DNA of 64,000 nucleotides. It comes from Halarcobacter bivalviorum. GTDB taxonomy: Bacteria > Campylobacterota > Campylobacteria > Campylobacterales > Arcobacteraceae. Position numbers and translations under genes: made by a program. The stretch lies in the NCBI RefSeq assembly GCF_003346815.1, contig NZ_CP031217.1, positions 2,046,001 to 2,110,000 on the forward strand, read 5' to 3'. Below, piece after piece: positions 16,499 to 25,501 of this stretch. The notes below the pieces were generated by a model. That model was not told the DNA's origin, searched no databases, and was given only the letters and a program-made list of their open reading frames with translations. The stretch's first letter is position 1; each line of letters opens with the position of its first letter.

Positions 16499-19159
16499 AT
16501 GAATAATAATTTAAAAATACTTTTTATAACTTTTATTGTCACATCTCTTACTTTTGTTTTCATCATTCTTTATTTGATAAATAATAAAATTGAACAGCAA
16601 CTTAATTCTGAAAAAGAGATAGTAGAAGTCACATATAAAACAATAATTGATTCCCATAAAACAAATTCAAACATCATATATTTTAATATGCTTGATACAA
16701 AAAAAGTTAAAACTATACTTTTTGATGCCTATGAAAGTAGTTTTGAGCAAAAAGCAATATTAAGAGAAAAACTTCATAAAGAACTTCTTTATATGTATGA
16801 AAATATGAATAGTTTTAGAATAAAACAACTTCACTTTCATCTAAAAGATAATGAGAGTTTCCTGAGATTTCATCGTCCTGAAAAATTTGGAGATAACTTA
16901 AGTAATATTAGAGCAACTGTAAAATATGTAAATGATAATAAACAAGCTATTCAAGGTTTTGAAGAAGGAAGAATCTTTAATGGTTATAGATTTGTTTACC
17001 CTCTTAGTTATAAAATGAAATATTTAGGTAGTGTAGAGATTTCTGTTTCTATGAGTGAAATAATCAACTCTTTAAAACAAGATTTAGACTCAACAATTGA
17101 TTTTATAATAAAAAAAGAAGTGGTTGATAAAAAAGTATTTAATAGTGAGATTTTTAACTACAGGGTTTGTGAAACAAATCCAAAGTATTATCATGAAAAA
17201 ACAATAAGTAGTACAAAAAATATTCTTATTGAAGATATTAGTAAAGATTATATTGATAAAAATACAAAAGAGTTTTTAGCAAAAAAAGAGACTAATCAAA
17301 TATTTAATTTTACTTCTATGTATAAAAATAAAAGATTTATTACAACTTATTTGCCTATTAAAAATGCTATTTCAAAAGAGAATGTTGCTTACTTAATCAT
17401 CTCAAGAGAACATCCACTTTTACAAGATTCTATTGATAAATTTAAATTATCTTTAATCTTCTTTCTTATTCTAAACTTTCTATTTTTCTATTTTTTATTT
17501 AAATCAGAAAAAAGAAAGATCCAATTAAAACATAAAGATGAAATTCTAGATGACCTACAAGTTATGGGACATATTGGTTATTGGGAAAGAGATAATCTAA
17601 ATAAAAAACTTATTTGGAGTGACGAATTTTTCAATATCTTAGAAATCTCAAAAGATGAAATAAAGCCTTCATACAAAAACTTTATGAAGTTTATTCATAA
17701 AGAAGATTATAAAAGAATTAATTCTGTTTACAATGACTTCTTTAAAAACCTTATTGATTATAATACTGAATTTAAAATTGTAACTGCAAAGGGAAATATT
17801 AAATTTATAAAACAAGAAGCACATCATATTTATGATGAAGAGAAAAAAGTAATTCGTTCTATAGGAACATTAAGAGATATTACTGAAATAAAAAAATATC
17901 AAATAGAGTCTGAAGTTTCAAAAAAAGAGTTTGAATTATTAGTATCAAATATTCCAGATATTGTATATAAAAGAGGGATTGATAAAAAACAAGCTGTAAT
18001 ATATTTAAATAATAGTTTAGAGACTATTTTAGGATATAAAAGTGAAGACCTAATAAATAATCAAAAACTATCTTTTGAAGATTTAATTTTAGAAGAAGAT
18101 TTAAATCATGTGAAATATACTCTAAATAATCTAATTGATAAAAATATAGAAAAATCTGTGACATTAAAATATAGACTAAGACACAAATCAGGAAATTATA
18201 TTTGGGTAAAAGATAGATTTAAACTTATGAAAAATCATGGTAAATACTATATTGAAGGTATTATTAGTGATATTAATTCACAAAAAAATGCTTATGATAA
18301 ACTATATAAATTTATTGATTTACAACTAAATATTGTAATTCTTACAGATGGAGAAAAACTTCAATTTGCAAATAGAAGTTTCTTTGAATTTTTCAATTAT
18401 AGAAATCTTCCTCATTTTTTAGAAGATTATAACTGTATTTGTGACCTATTTTTAGAAGATGACAACTATTTTAATCTTAATAAAATAGAAGAGAAAAACA
18501 AATGGGTACAAGAACTACAGAAACTTCCCCAACCTGATAGAGTTGTAGCTATAAATGATCAAAAAGGAATAAAAAAAGCCTTTTCTGTAACAATTAATAG
18601 CTTTGAAAATAATCATTTTATAGTTACATTTACAGATATTACTGAGACAATTTTAATAAATCAAGAATTACAACAAAAAACAATTCATGATAAACTAACA
18701 AATGCTTATAATAGAGAGTATTTTGAATTAATTTATAGAAGATTTATTTATGATTTTGAGCAAAATCCAGCAAACTCTTTTGCTCTATGTTTTATTGATA
18801 TTGATTTCTTTAAAAAGGTAAATGATACTTATGGACATGATATAGGAGATAAAACCCTTGTTGAACTTGTGAAACTAATAAATTCTTCTACAAGAAAAGA
18901 GGACTCTCTAATTAGATGGGGAGGAGAAGAATTTATTTTAATTATGAAAAATAGTTCAAATAATACTTTATATAATTCATTAGAACATTTAAGACAAATT
19001 GTTTTTAATCATGACTTTGAGATTATAGGAAAACTTACTTGTAGTTTTGGGGCTACTATTTATAAAAAAGATGAAAGCATAGAAGATACAATAAAAAGAG
19101 CTGATATAAATCTATACACTGCAAAAAGAACAGGACGAAATAAAATAGTTATATCATAA
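16499..19159 (+). CDS. Membrane sensor diguanylate cyclase with PAS domains
   Basis: Synthesises cyclic di-GMP from GTP. The 886-residue protein has TM1 (about 7-27), a periplasmic CACHE-like sensor (about 30-315; LHFHLKDNESFLRFHRPEKFGD is typical), TM2 (SLIFFLILNFLFFYFLF), then PAS domains around 345-465 and 475-600, a more divergent PAS-like segment (600-725), and a C-terminal GGDEF domain (about 725-886). The active-site motif GGEEF is at residues 808-812, preceded by FIDIDFFKKVNDTYGHDIGD, so it should be active. An RxxD inhibitory site is not obvious. The first PAS domains have W/Y-rich pockets but no recognised cofactor motif. The signal is unknown. Confidence 0.92.
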   Translation: MNNNLKILFITFIVTSLTFVFIILYLINNKIEQQLNSEKEIVEVTYKTIIDSHKTNSNIIYFNMLDTKKVKTILFDAYESSFEQKAILREKLHKELLYMYENMNSFRIKQLHFHLKDNESFLRFHRPEKFGDNLSNIRATVKYVNDNKQAIQGFEEGRIFNGYRFVYPLSYKMKYLGSVEISVSMSEIINSLKQDLDSTIDFIIKKEVVDKKVFNSEIFNYRVCETNPKYYHEKTISSTKNILIEDISKDYIDKNTKEFLAKKETNQIFNFTSMYKNKRFITTYLPIKNAISKENVAYLIISREHPLLQDSIDKFKLSLIFFLILNFLFFYFLFKSEKRKIQLKHKDEILDDLQVMGHIGYWERDNLNKKLIWSDEFFNILEISKDEIKPSYKNFMKFIHKEDYKRINSVYNDFFKNLIDYNTEFKIVTAKGNIKFIKQEAHHIYDEEKKVIRSIGTLRDITEIKKYQIESEVSKKEFELLVSNIPDIVYKRGIDKKQAVIYLNNSLETILGYKSEDLINNQKLSFEDLILEEDLNHVKYTLNNLIDKNIEKSVTLKYRLRHKSGNYIWVKDRFKLMKNHGKYYIEGIISDINSQKNAYDKLYKFIDLQLNIVILTDGEKLQFANRSFFEFFNYRNLPHFLEDYNCICDLFLEDDNYFNLNKIEEKNKWVQELQKLPQPDRVVAINDQKGIKKAFSVTINSFENNHFIVTFTDITETILINQELQQKTIHDKLTNAYNREYFELIYRRFIYDFEQNPANSFALCFIDIDFFKKVNDTYGHDIGDKTLVELVKLINSSTRKEDSLIRWGGEEFILIMKNSSNNTLYNSLEHLRQIVFNHDFEIIGKLTCSFGATIYKKDESIEDTIKRADINLYTAKRTGRNKIVIS

Positions 19160-19211
19160 GGGTTTAAGTAATATATACATACAATAATCATAACTTTTTT
19201 TAAGGATTTAT

Positions 19212-19511
19212 ATGGAACCAAATTATGATAAAATTATTGTACTAATTATTGTATTTACAGCTTCGTTTATAACTTGGAAAATCATCAAAGATTTTTATAA
19301 ACAAAGATTTCATATGATTTTTGCACATCTAATTGCTATCGTAACTTCTTCTTTCATGTTACTTTCTACAATGTTTTTATTTATGCCTAAAAACTATCAA
19401 AGAGGTATGGGACCAGAAGTTGAATTAAGTTTCAATTCTATTGCAATTGTATTTGTAATGGTATTTGTAATTTATATGCTGTTTAGCTATCTTCCAAATA
19501 GAAAAAGGTAA
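19212..19511 (+). CDS. Small three-TM membrane protein, unknown function
   Basis: A 99-residue protein with three hydrophobic helices: IIVLIIVFTASFITW, MIFAHLIAIVTSSFMLLSTMFLF and SIAIVFVMVFVIYMLFSYL. A short loop (MPKNYQRGMGPEVELSF) separates the last two. I do not recognise a family. ATG start with AAGGA about 6 nt upstream (TAAGGATTTATATG). It is 52 nt downstream of the GGDEF gene on the same strand and convergent with mfd. Confidence 0.6.
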   Translation: MEPNYDKIIVLIIVFTASFITWKIIKDFYKQRFHMIFAHLIAIVTSSFMLLSTMFLFMPKNYQRGMGPEVELSFNSIAIVFVMVFVIYMLFSYLPNRKR

Positions 19512-19532
19512 GGTTTACCCTACCCTTTTTTA
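19502..19532. terminator. Hairpin between convergent genes
   Basis: AAAAAGGTAAGG pairs imperfectly with CCCTACCCTTTTTT across the end of the three-TM gene and the mfd stop region; T-run on the plus strand. Confidence 0.45.
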
Positions 19533-22513
19533 TTTAAAAATTTTAATGTTGTTTCGATAATATCGTCATCATCTTTACTTGGACTTTTTATAGTCTCTTT
19601 AGTTTCATCGCTTTTTACAAATGTTATATTCATCTCATAAGATGAGATAGTTTTAATACCTTGACTAAGTGCAAGTATTTTTATAATAATAAGTTCTAAA
19701 AACTGTTTTGTTGGAATATCTGGCTTTCCAAATCTATCTTCCATCTCTTCTTCAATCTCATAAACTTCTTGTTTTGAATGACATTTAGAAAGTCTTCTAT
19801 AAAGCTCAAGTCTTACTCTATCCTCAACGATATAATCACTTGAAATAAAAGCAGAGATAGCTAGTTTAATATCAACAGTTTTAGCTTCCTCTTTTGTCTC
19901 TCCACTTAAACTAGCAAGGGCATCTTCTAGCATCTTTAAATATAGTCCATATCCTATTTGTTTGATATGACCACTTTGTGCTTCTCCAATAATATTTCCA
20001 CCACCTCTGATTTCTAAATCTTGGTGTGCTAAAGCTGTTCCACTCCCTAAATATGAGTTAGACTCTAAGGCTACTAATCTTTTTATTGCATCATTAGTGA
20101 TTTTCTTTTTATCTTCAACCACATAATAACAGAAACCTTCTTTGTCACTTCTACCAACTCTTCCTCTTAATTGGTGTAAATCAGCAATACCAAATCTATC
20201 AGCTCCATCAATAATAATTGAGTTTGCATTTGGTAAGTGAAGTCCTGATTCTACAATTGAAGTAGCAAGTAAAATATCAAACTCTTTATTATCAAACTTT
20301 TCAATAATCTCTTCAGCATCTTTTGGTTTAACTTTAGAATGAATAATCTCTATTTTAATATTTGGTACAATCTCTTCAATATCTGCTTTTTTTGCCTCTA
20401 TTGAAGCAATATTGTTGTGTACATAGAAAAGTTGTCCACCTCTTCTTTTTTCCCTTAAAATAATCTCTTTTATAAGTTTATCACTATACTCTTTTACATA
20501 AGTTCTAACACCTAATCTCTCCCTTGGAGGAGTAAGAAGTGAACTCATACCTTTTAGTTTTGAAAGGGCTAAATTTAGTGTTCTTGGAATTGGTGTTGCA
20601 CTCATAGAAAAAATGTGTACATCCTCTCTAAGCTCTTTTAATTTCTCTTTTTGTTTTACACCAAACTTATGCTCTTCATCAATAACTACAAGAGCTAAAT
20701 CTTTTGTCTTCACACCTAAAAGAGAGTGAGTTCCAACTACTAAATCTAAACTACCCTCTTCAAGTGATTTTTTAACTTCATTTTTCTCTTTTGCAGTTGA
20801 CTTTCCGTCAAGTTTAGCCATTCTTATACCAAACTCTTCAAATCTTTTTCTCATTCCATGGAAGTGTTGAGAAGCAAGTAAAGTTGTAGGACATACAAAA
20901 ATAGCTTGATGTCCTTCTAATACAGTTGCTAAGATTGCATTCATAGCTACTTCTGTTTTACCAAAACCAACATCTCCTGAAAGAAGTCTATCCATAACTC
21001 TTCCAGAACTTAAATCCTCAAAAATCTCCCTAACACTTCTTGTTTGGTCTTTCGTATATTCAAAACCTGCACTATTTTGGAAGTTTGCTAAAACCTGTTT
21101 TTCAGTATTTATCTTTATACCATTTACTAGCTCTCTTGCAGCAGCAAGTTTAATAATATCATTTGCAATTGCAAATAACTTATCTTTTACCTTCTCTTTT
21201 AGTTTGGCAAAACTTCCCTTACCTAACTTATCAACAACAGCATAAGAGTTTCCATCAGCTACATATCTATCAATTAAATCAATATTCTCAACAGGAATTA
21301 AAAGCTTATCATCCCCTGCATACATTACAATCACAAAATCTCTTTTTGCTCCCATAACAACTACAGGTTCAATTCCTCTATATTGACCAATACCATGAGT
21401 TTCATGAACTACAAAATCCCCTTCTTGTAACTCATCAAGAACTAATCGTACTCTTTTCTTTCTTCTTTTTTTAATCTCTTTATTAAGTGAAATAATTACT
21501 TCATCATTTCCTACAAGATTAATAATATAGTTTTCAAAAATATAATTAATATTTGAGTTTGAAAGCTCTAAATCAAAAGATTTTACTTTAGCTTCAGAAG
21601 AAGAGATAATAGTTACTTTTTTGTCTTCATGGAAAGTTAAAAACTCTTTTATATTTGCAGGAGCAACTTCTTGATAGTTTTTAGCCCTTCGTACTTGAGG
21701 TAGAGTCAAAAACTTCTCTTTTGCTACTCTTTTATCTTCAAAAACATAAACCTCTTCTAACTCATCTAAAGCCTCTAAGGTAACATATGAGTTTAGTTTT
21801 TGAGGTAAATACTCTCCTAATTCTCCTAAATACCAAAAACCTAAAGAGTGAATATCTTTAATAAAAGCATCACTTTCAACACTCTGTATTTGTTCATTTA
21901 TCTCTTCTAAAGCACTCTCTTCTAAGGCTAAAAAAGCAGGAGTAATTTTGAAACTCTCAATCTCCTCTTTTGAAGATTTTTGGTCTTCTATATCAAACTC
22001 TCTAATACTCTCTACTTCATCATCAAATAAAGAGATTCTATATCCAGTTTCACTTCCTAAAGGGCAGATATCTAGAATATCTCCTCTAATAGAAACCTCA
22101 GCTTCACTTGTAACAATATCTACAAAATAGTATCCCCAGTTATAAAGCTTTGTTTTTAACTCTTCTAAATTTAAAGTATCTGCAAAACTTATTTCAAAAG
22201 AGTCAAAACATTTATCTTTTGGCATAGGAAAAGAGGCTGTTCTAATAGGAGCAATTAAGATTTTGTCTTGTTTTTTATAAGAGTAGTACTCATTTAAAGC
22301 TTTTGTTATATCTTGAAGTTCAGTAGAAAAAGATAATAAATCATCTCCAAAATTTGCTCTAAAATCAGCAAGAGTAAAGGGTTTAAAACCTAAAAAAGAG
22401 ACAATATCACTTGCTATTTGAGCTTGTTTATCATCATTTACGATTAAAAGCTCACACTCTTTTAACTTCTTCTCTTCCTTTAAATTTTTTAAATACTCAT
22501 ATATGTTTTTCAC
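19520..22513 (-). CDS. mfd: Transcription-repair coupling factor Mfd
   Basis: Displaces RNA polymerase stalled at DNA damage and recruits UvrA. The 997-residue protein is slightly shorter than the E. coli form (1148). Visible parts in order: UvrB-like N-terminal region (1-330), RNA-polymerase-interacting domain with GDFVVHETHGIGQYRGIEP, SF2 helicase core with Walker A GDVGFGKT (about 512-519), DEEH box (about 611-614), SATPIPRTL, then the translocase motifs GRVGRSDKEGFCYYV, and the C-terminal TRCF domain. GTG start, sharing one base with the stop of the small gene upstream (TAGTG), so the pair is translationally coupled. Confidence 0.96.
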   Translation of the reverse strand: MKNIYEYLKNLKEEKKLKECELLIVNDDKQAQIASDIVSFLGFKPFTLADFRANFGDDLLSFSTELQDITKALNEYYSYKKQDKILIAPIRTASFPMPKDKCFDSFEISFADTLNLEELKTKLYNWGYYFVDIVTSEAEVSIRGDILDICPLGSETGYRISLFDDEVESIREFDIEDQKSSKEEIESFKITPAFLALEESALEEINEQIQSVESDAFIKDIHSLGFWYLGELGEYLPQKLNSYVTLEALDELEEVYVFEDKRVAKEKFLTLPQVRRAKNYQEVAPANIKEFLTFHEDKKVTIISSSEAKVKSFDLELSNSNINYIFENYIINLVGNDEVIISLNKEIKKRRKKRVRLVLDELQEGDFVVHETHGIGQYRGIEPVVVMGAKRDFVIVMYAGDDKLLIPVENIDLIDRYVADGNSYAVVDKLGKGSFAKLKEKVKDKLFAIANDIIKLAAARELVNGIKINTEKQVLANFQNSAGFEYTKDQTRSVREIFEDLSSGRVMDRLLSGDVGFGKTEVAMNAILATVLEGHQAIFVCPTTLLASQHFHGMRKRFEEFGIRMAKLDGKSTAKEKNEVKKSLEEGSLDLVVGTHSLLGVKTKDLALVVIDEEHKFGVKQKEKLKELREDVHIFSMSATPIPRTLNLALSKLKGMSSLLTPPRERLGVRTYVKEYSDKLIKEIILREKRRGGQLFYVHNNIASIEAKKADIEEIVPNIKIEIIHSKVKPKDAEEIIEKFDNKEFDILLATSIVESGLHLPNANSIIIDGADRFGIADLHQLRGRVGRSDKEGFCYYVVEDKKKITNDAIKRLVALESNSYLGSGTALAHQDLEIRGGGNIIGEAQSGHIKQIGYGLYLKMLEDALASLSGETKEEAKTVDIKLAISAFISSDYIVEDRVRLELYRRLSKCHSKQEVYEIEEEMEDRFGKPDIPTKQFLELIIIKILALSQGIKTISSYEMNITFVKSDETKETIKSPSKDDDDIIETTLKFLNKKG

Positions 22514-22818
22514 TATTTCTCTTCTTTTACTTCTTCAAAGTCATTTGTAGTTCTATCATAATAATAAGCAGGATAAGGTGTCTCATTAAGTAAGAAAATC
22601 AAATTTGCTTCTAAAAACTCATTTTTTTGAAGACCCTTTTTAAATACTTCTAAAATATATGCTTTTGTAGAAAATGTTGTTGTTGTAGACTTTGCAGTAT
22701 ATACAAAATTTTCACCCTCAACTGCTTTAAAACCTTCTCTTTTTACATGTTTTTCAAACTTCTCTTTGTCTTCTAATCCTGATACATCAAGTAATACTAA
22801 AACCTCTAATTCTTCCAT
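22513..22818 (-). CDS. Conserved small protein of unknown function, coupled to mfd
   Basis: A 101-residue soluble alpha/beta protein. It opens EELEVLVLLDVSGLEDKEKFE and has a Thr-rich strand KSTTTTFSTKAYILEVFKK and a PYPAYYYDR turn; the tail is acidic. I recognise no domain; the pattern of short strand-helix-strand-helix suggests a ferredoxin-like fold. Its stop overlaps the GTG start of mfd by one base, so expression is linked to repair helicase production. ATG start at 22818; upstream shows only AT-rich sequence. Confidence 0.6.
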   Translation of the reverse strand: MEELEVLVLLDVSGLEDKEKFEKHVKREGFKAVEGENFVYTAKSTTTTFSTKAYILEVFKKGLQKNEFLEANLIFLLNETPYPAYYYDRTTNDFEEVKEEK

Positions 22819-22945
22819 AATCGTCCTATTTATCTTTACAGTAATTATTAAAAATGTATTTTATTTAAATAAGGTTTAAAACATAGTTTTACACACTACT
22901 TCCTCATTATACATATAAACTATATCAAACAAAAAAGGATATAAA

Positions 22946-23152
22946 ATGTTTGAGTATATGAATACAAATATGACAATGTTTCATGGGTTTACAATGCTTA
23001 TCTTCTGGTTTATTATATTTTTTCTTTTATTATCTATGTTTAAAAAAGAGAAAAGCTCAGCAATTGATATTTTAAAAAAACGCCTAGCAAAAGGTGAAAT
23101 AACAAAAGAAGAGTATAAACAGATGAAAAAAACATTAGAAGAGAATGAGTAG
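22946..23152 (+). CDS. SHOCT-domain small membrane protein
   Basis: A 68-residue protein. A single TM segment (TMLIFWFIIFFLLLSMF) follows a Met-rich start (MFEYMNTNMTMFHGF). The C-terminal 30 residues form a SHOCT motif (AIDILKKRLAKGEITKEEYKQMKKTL), a short oligomerisation helix pair. ATG start with AAAGGA about 8 nt upstream. Such proteins often lie near metal-handling genes, and the convergent neighbour is a Met/His-rich exported peptide, so a copper link is possible but unproved. Confidence 0.8.
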   Translation: MFEYMNTNMTMFHGFTMLIFWFIIFFLLLSMFKKEKSSAIDILKKRLAKGEITKEEYKQMKKTLEENE

Positions 23153-23160
23153 TTTTTTTA

Positions 23161-23196
23161 AGTATAAAGTTTAACCAAAAAATTAAACTTTATACT
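23161..23196. terminator. Perfect 14-bp-stem bidirectional hairpin
   Basis: AGTATAAAGTTTAA (23161-23174) pairs exactly with TTAAACTTTATACT (23183-23196) around an 8-nt loop, between two convergent genes. A T-run precedes it on the plus strand (GTTTTTTTA at 23151-23159), which acts as a U-tract for neither strand in the usual place, so efficiency is uncertain. Confidence 0.6.
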
Positions 23197-23202
23197 GGCT
23201 TG

Positions 23203-23433
23203 TTAGTTTCCGTGCTTCATCATCTTTGAATTATTCATTTGAGTTCCTTGTTTCCCATGATTCATCATCTCTGAGTTATTCATGTGATTTCCAGAATTAT
23301 TCATATGATTATTTTGAACTTGTTCTTTTTGGTTCATCATATGCCCATTACTATTTTGTCCCATCATACCTTGTGCTAATGCTACAGAAGCTACTACACT
23401 TACTCCTACTGCTACTAATAATAACTTTTTCAT
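23203..23433 (-). CDS. Exported Met/His/Asn-rich small protein
   Basis: A 76-residue protein with a clear Sec signal peptide (MKKLLLVAVGVSVVASVALA, cleavage near ALA-QG). The mature part is almost only Met, Asn, His, Gln, Lys, Gly and Ser, built from imperfect repeats such as HMNNSGN, HMNNSEMMNHG and QMNNSKMMKHG. Met and His spaced like this can bind Cu(I)/Ag(I) in the periplasm; this is inference from composition, no family is recognised. ATG start with AAAGGA about 7 nt upstream. It is the last core-type gene before the accessory island. Confidence 0.65.
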   Translation of the reverse strand: MKKLLLVAVGVSVVASVALAQGMMGQNSNGHMMNQKEQVQNNHMNNSGNHMNNSEMMNHGKQGTQMNNSKMMKHGN

Positions 23434-23467
23434 TACAAATCCTTTTTATTTTTAAAAACTATTGTAA

Positions 23468-23629
23468 AACTCTTATGAGGAAAAAGATAAAATTATAGGT
23501 AATTATTATTCAGAAAAACTTGGCATACAATCTAAAAAAATAACTTGTAAACTTTTTGGTATTAATTCAAAATGTTATGACTTAAATAAAAGTCCTCTTT
23601 TTCAAGACTCTATAATAGAGGGGAAATAA
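23468..23629 (+). pseudogene. Possible 3' remnant of a gene at the island edge
   Basis: An open stretch of 53 codons ends with TAA directly before the ATG of the D5 helicase (TAAATG). Its reading (for example KLGIQSKKITCKLFGINSK and KSPLFQDSIIEGK) looks protein-like, but there is no in-frame ATG, GTG or TTG after the upstream stop at 23465. It may be the tail of a gene cut during island formation, or chance. No family recognised. Confidence 0.25.
23608..23620. promoter_or_regulatory. Inverted repeat with TATAAT upstream of the D5 helicase
   Basis: CTCTATAATAGAG is a 5-3-5 inverted repeat that overlaps the ribosome site (GAGGGG) of the helicase gene; it also contains a -10-like TATAAT. It could be an operator or promoter, but the leader would be very short. 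Confidence 0.3.
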
Positions 23630-25321
23630 ATGGATAATTCATATTTAAACTCACCTGGTTATGGTAATCCGGAAGATGAAGAGTTTGATGATTTCGATAT
23701 TGATGATTTAGATTATAATCCTCCTCCTTGCAATCCAGAGGATGAAGAGTTTGATGAATCTGACTTTGAAATAAATGAAGACTATGAGAAGCATCTTGAA
23801 GAAGATGCTCTCTTAGAGGAAAAGAGCAAACAAAAGCAATTTGAAAATAGAAGAAAATCATCTAATAAAAGGTATCAAAAAATTGATAACTCAACCTACC
23901 ATATTTCTACCAAAAGAACTGATAGCATAAAAATTAAAGACTTGAAAAGGTTATTAAACCTTTATTTAGTAGATGTTCCATCAAAAGATGAATCATTTTG
24001 GGAAGTGCTATCAGAACAAATGACAAGTAATAATCCTTTAAATATTAGAACAAGTGGAAAAAAACAGTATCAGATTGGAGTTTTTAAAACACTATGTGAT
24101 TTAAAAGATGATTATAATTGGGAATTTTCAAAGGATGGGAATTCTATATATATCTATAATGACACTTATTGGGTTAATATTGAGATAAATTTATTTAAAG
24201 AATTTTTGAAGATTATAGTAATGAAATTAAATGTACCAGAATTTTTATATATTGATTCAAAGTTTATTGATACTATATATAAGCAATTATTACAATCTGA
24301 TTTTTTTGTAAATATAGAAGTTACAGGTATCACACTAATCAATCTAAAAAATGGCACACTACAAATTCGTTCTGATGGTGTAAAACTTTTAAATTTTCAA
24401 CCTAATCATTTTTTAACATATCAATTAGACTTTGAATATGATAAAAATAGAGAAAATCATAGGCTATTAGAGTATTTAGATTATGTTTTACCAAATAGAG
24501 ATACACAAAAGACATTGCAACAAGCAATAGGGAGTCTTTTTATTCACTCTATTAAACTTGAAAAAGTTCCTTTTTTATATGGTACGGGAGGAAATGGTAA
24601 ATCAGTAACTTTTGAGATAATAGATGGCTTACTTGACCCAAGTTTAATTACACATTATTCTTTAGAAACTTTAACTAATCAAAAAGGCTATGAAAGAGCA
24701 GAGTTGGAGAACAAACTTATAAATTATTGTTCAGATATAAATATGAAAAAAATTGATTTTGGAATATTTAAACAATTGGCATCAGGGGAACATATACAAG
24801 TTAGACCAATTTATCAACAACCTTTTATCATGAAAAGATATGCAAAAATGATTTTCAACATCAATAAAATTGATGATGCAGACATTGAACAAACAGTAGG
24901 TTTTTTTAGAAGGATGATTTTTATTCCATTTGAAAAAACTATACCTTTAGATAAACAAGATAAAAAGCTACATGAAAAGATTTTAAAAAATAAAGCAGGT
25001 GTTTTAAATTGGATTATTGAAGGGATTGAAGAAGTCTTGGAAAATGAGGAGATATTCATATCTAAAAGATGTCAAGATTTTTTAGATAACTTTATGCAAG
25101 AATCTAATTTAACAGCAAGATTTGTTAGAGAATATTCTATTAAACACTCTATTAATGAAACTATTAGCTTTCAAAATATGTATGATAGGTTTTTAAAGTT
25201 TTGTAAAAATGAGGGTGAGAAATCTATTACAAAGACTATTTTTAATAAAGAGATGAAAAAATTGAAGTTTACCTCTAAAAGAGCTAATAGTGGTATGGTT
25301 TGGAATGTAAATTTTAATTGA
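23630..25321 (+). CDS. D5-type phage/plasmid SF3 helicase (primase C-terminal family)
   Basis: Replicative helicase of phages, plasmids and satellite elements. In this 563-residue protein residues 1-80 are strongly acidic and contain a repeated octapeptide NPEDEEFD (13-20 and 35-42). A D5_N-like domain (about 160-300) precedes the SF3 AAA+ core: Walker A GTGGNGKS (318-325), then ENKLINYCSDINMKK, the sensor region YAKMIFNINKI, and GFFRRMIFIPFEK. A C-terminal winged-helix domain (TARFVREY to KRANSGMVWNV) closes it. No archaeo-eukaryotic or TOPRIM primase domain is seen, so priming must come from elsewhere. GAGGGG lies 6 nt before the ATG. It marks this region as mobile-element derived. Confidence 0.88.
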   Translation: MDNSYLNSPGYGNPEDEEFDDFDIDDLDYNPPPCNPEDEEFDESDFEINEDYEKHLEEDALLEEKSKQKQFENRRKSSNKRYQKIDNSTYHISTKRTDSIKIKDLKRLLNLYLVDVPSKDESFWEVLSEQMTSNNPLNIRTSGKKQYQIGVFKTLCDLKDDYNWEFSKDGNSIYIYNDTYWVNIEINLFKEFLKIIVMKLNVPEFLYIDSKFIDTIYKQLLQSDFFVNIEVTGITLINLKNGTLQIRSDGVKLLNFQPNHFLTYQLDFEYDKNRENHRLLEYLDYVLPNRDTQKTLQQAIGSLFIHSIKLEKVPFLYGTGGNGKSVTFEIIDGLLDPSLITHYSLETLTNQKGYERAELENKLINYCSDINMKKIDFGIFKQLASGEHIQVRPIYQQPFIMKRYAKMIFNINKIDDADIEQTVGFFRRMIFIPFEKTIPLDKQDKKLHEKILKNKAGVLNWIIEGIEEVLENEEIFISKRCQDFLDNFMQESNLTARFVREYSIKHSINETISFQNMYDRFLKFCKNEGEKSITKTIFNKEMKKLKFTSKRANSGMVWNVNFN

Positions 25322-25334
25322 TATGTTTGCAGAA

Positions 25335-25352
25335 TTTACTACATTTACTACA
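25335..25352. repeat. Tandem 9-bp iteron-like repeat
   Basis: TTTACTACA occurs twice head to tail (25335-25343 and 25344-25352) just behind the D5 helicase gene, where satellite elements often keep origin iterons. Two copies alone are weak evidence. Confidence 0.4.
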
Positions 25353-25412
25353 CTAACCTGTCATAAAAGCCCTTTTTTCAAAGGGCTTTTATGGTGTAGT
25401 AATGAATGTAGT
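25338..25412. terminator. Long two-tier hairpin after the D5 helicase
   Basis: The inner stem CATAAAAGCCCTTT / AAAGGGCTTTTATG (25362-25375, 25380-25393) is perfect and followed by no clear T-run. An outer stem ACTACATTTACTACAC (25338-25353) pairs with GTGTAGTAATGAATGTAGT (25394-25412) with a small bulge. It may be a terminator, a replication hairpin, or both. Confidence 0.55.
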
Positions 25413-25501
25413 TTAACATTCAATCATCTATAACTCTAAAAGGTCATCATTATCAAATATTCGGATAAAGTAATTTTAAAGCTTTTTTAAAGTCATTTAC
25501 C

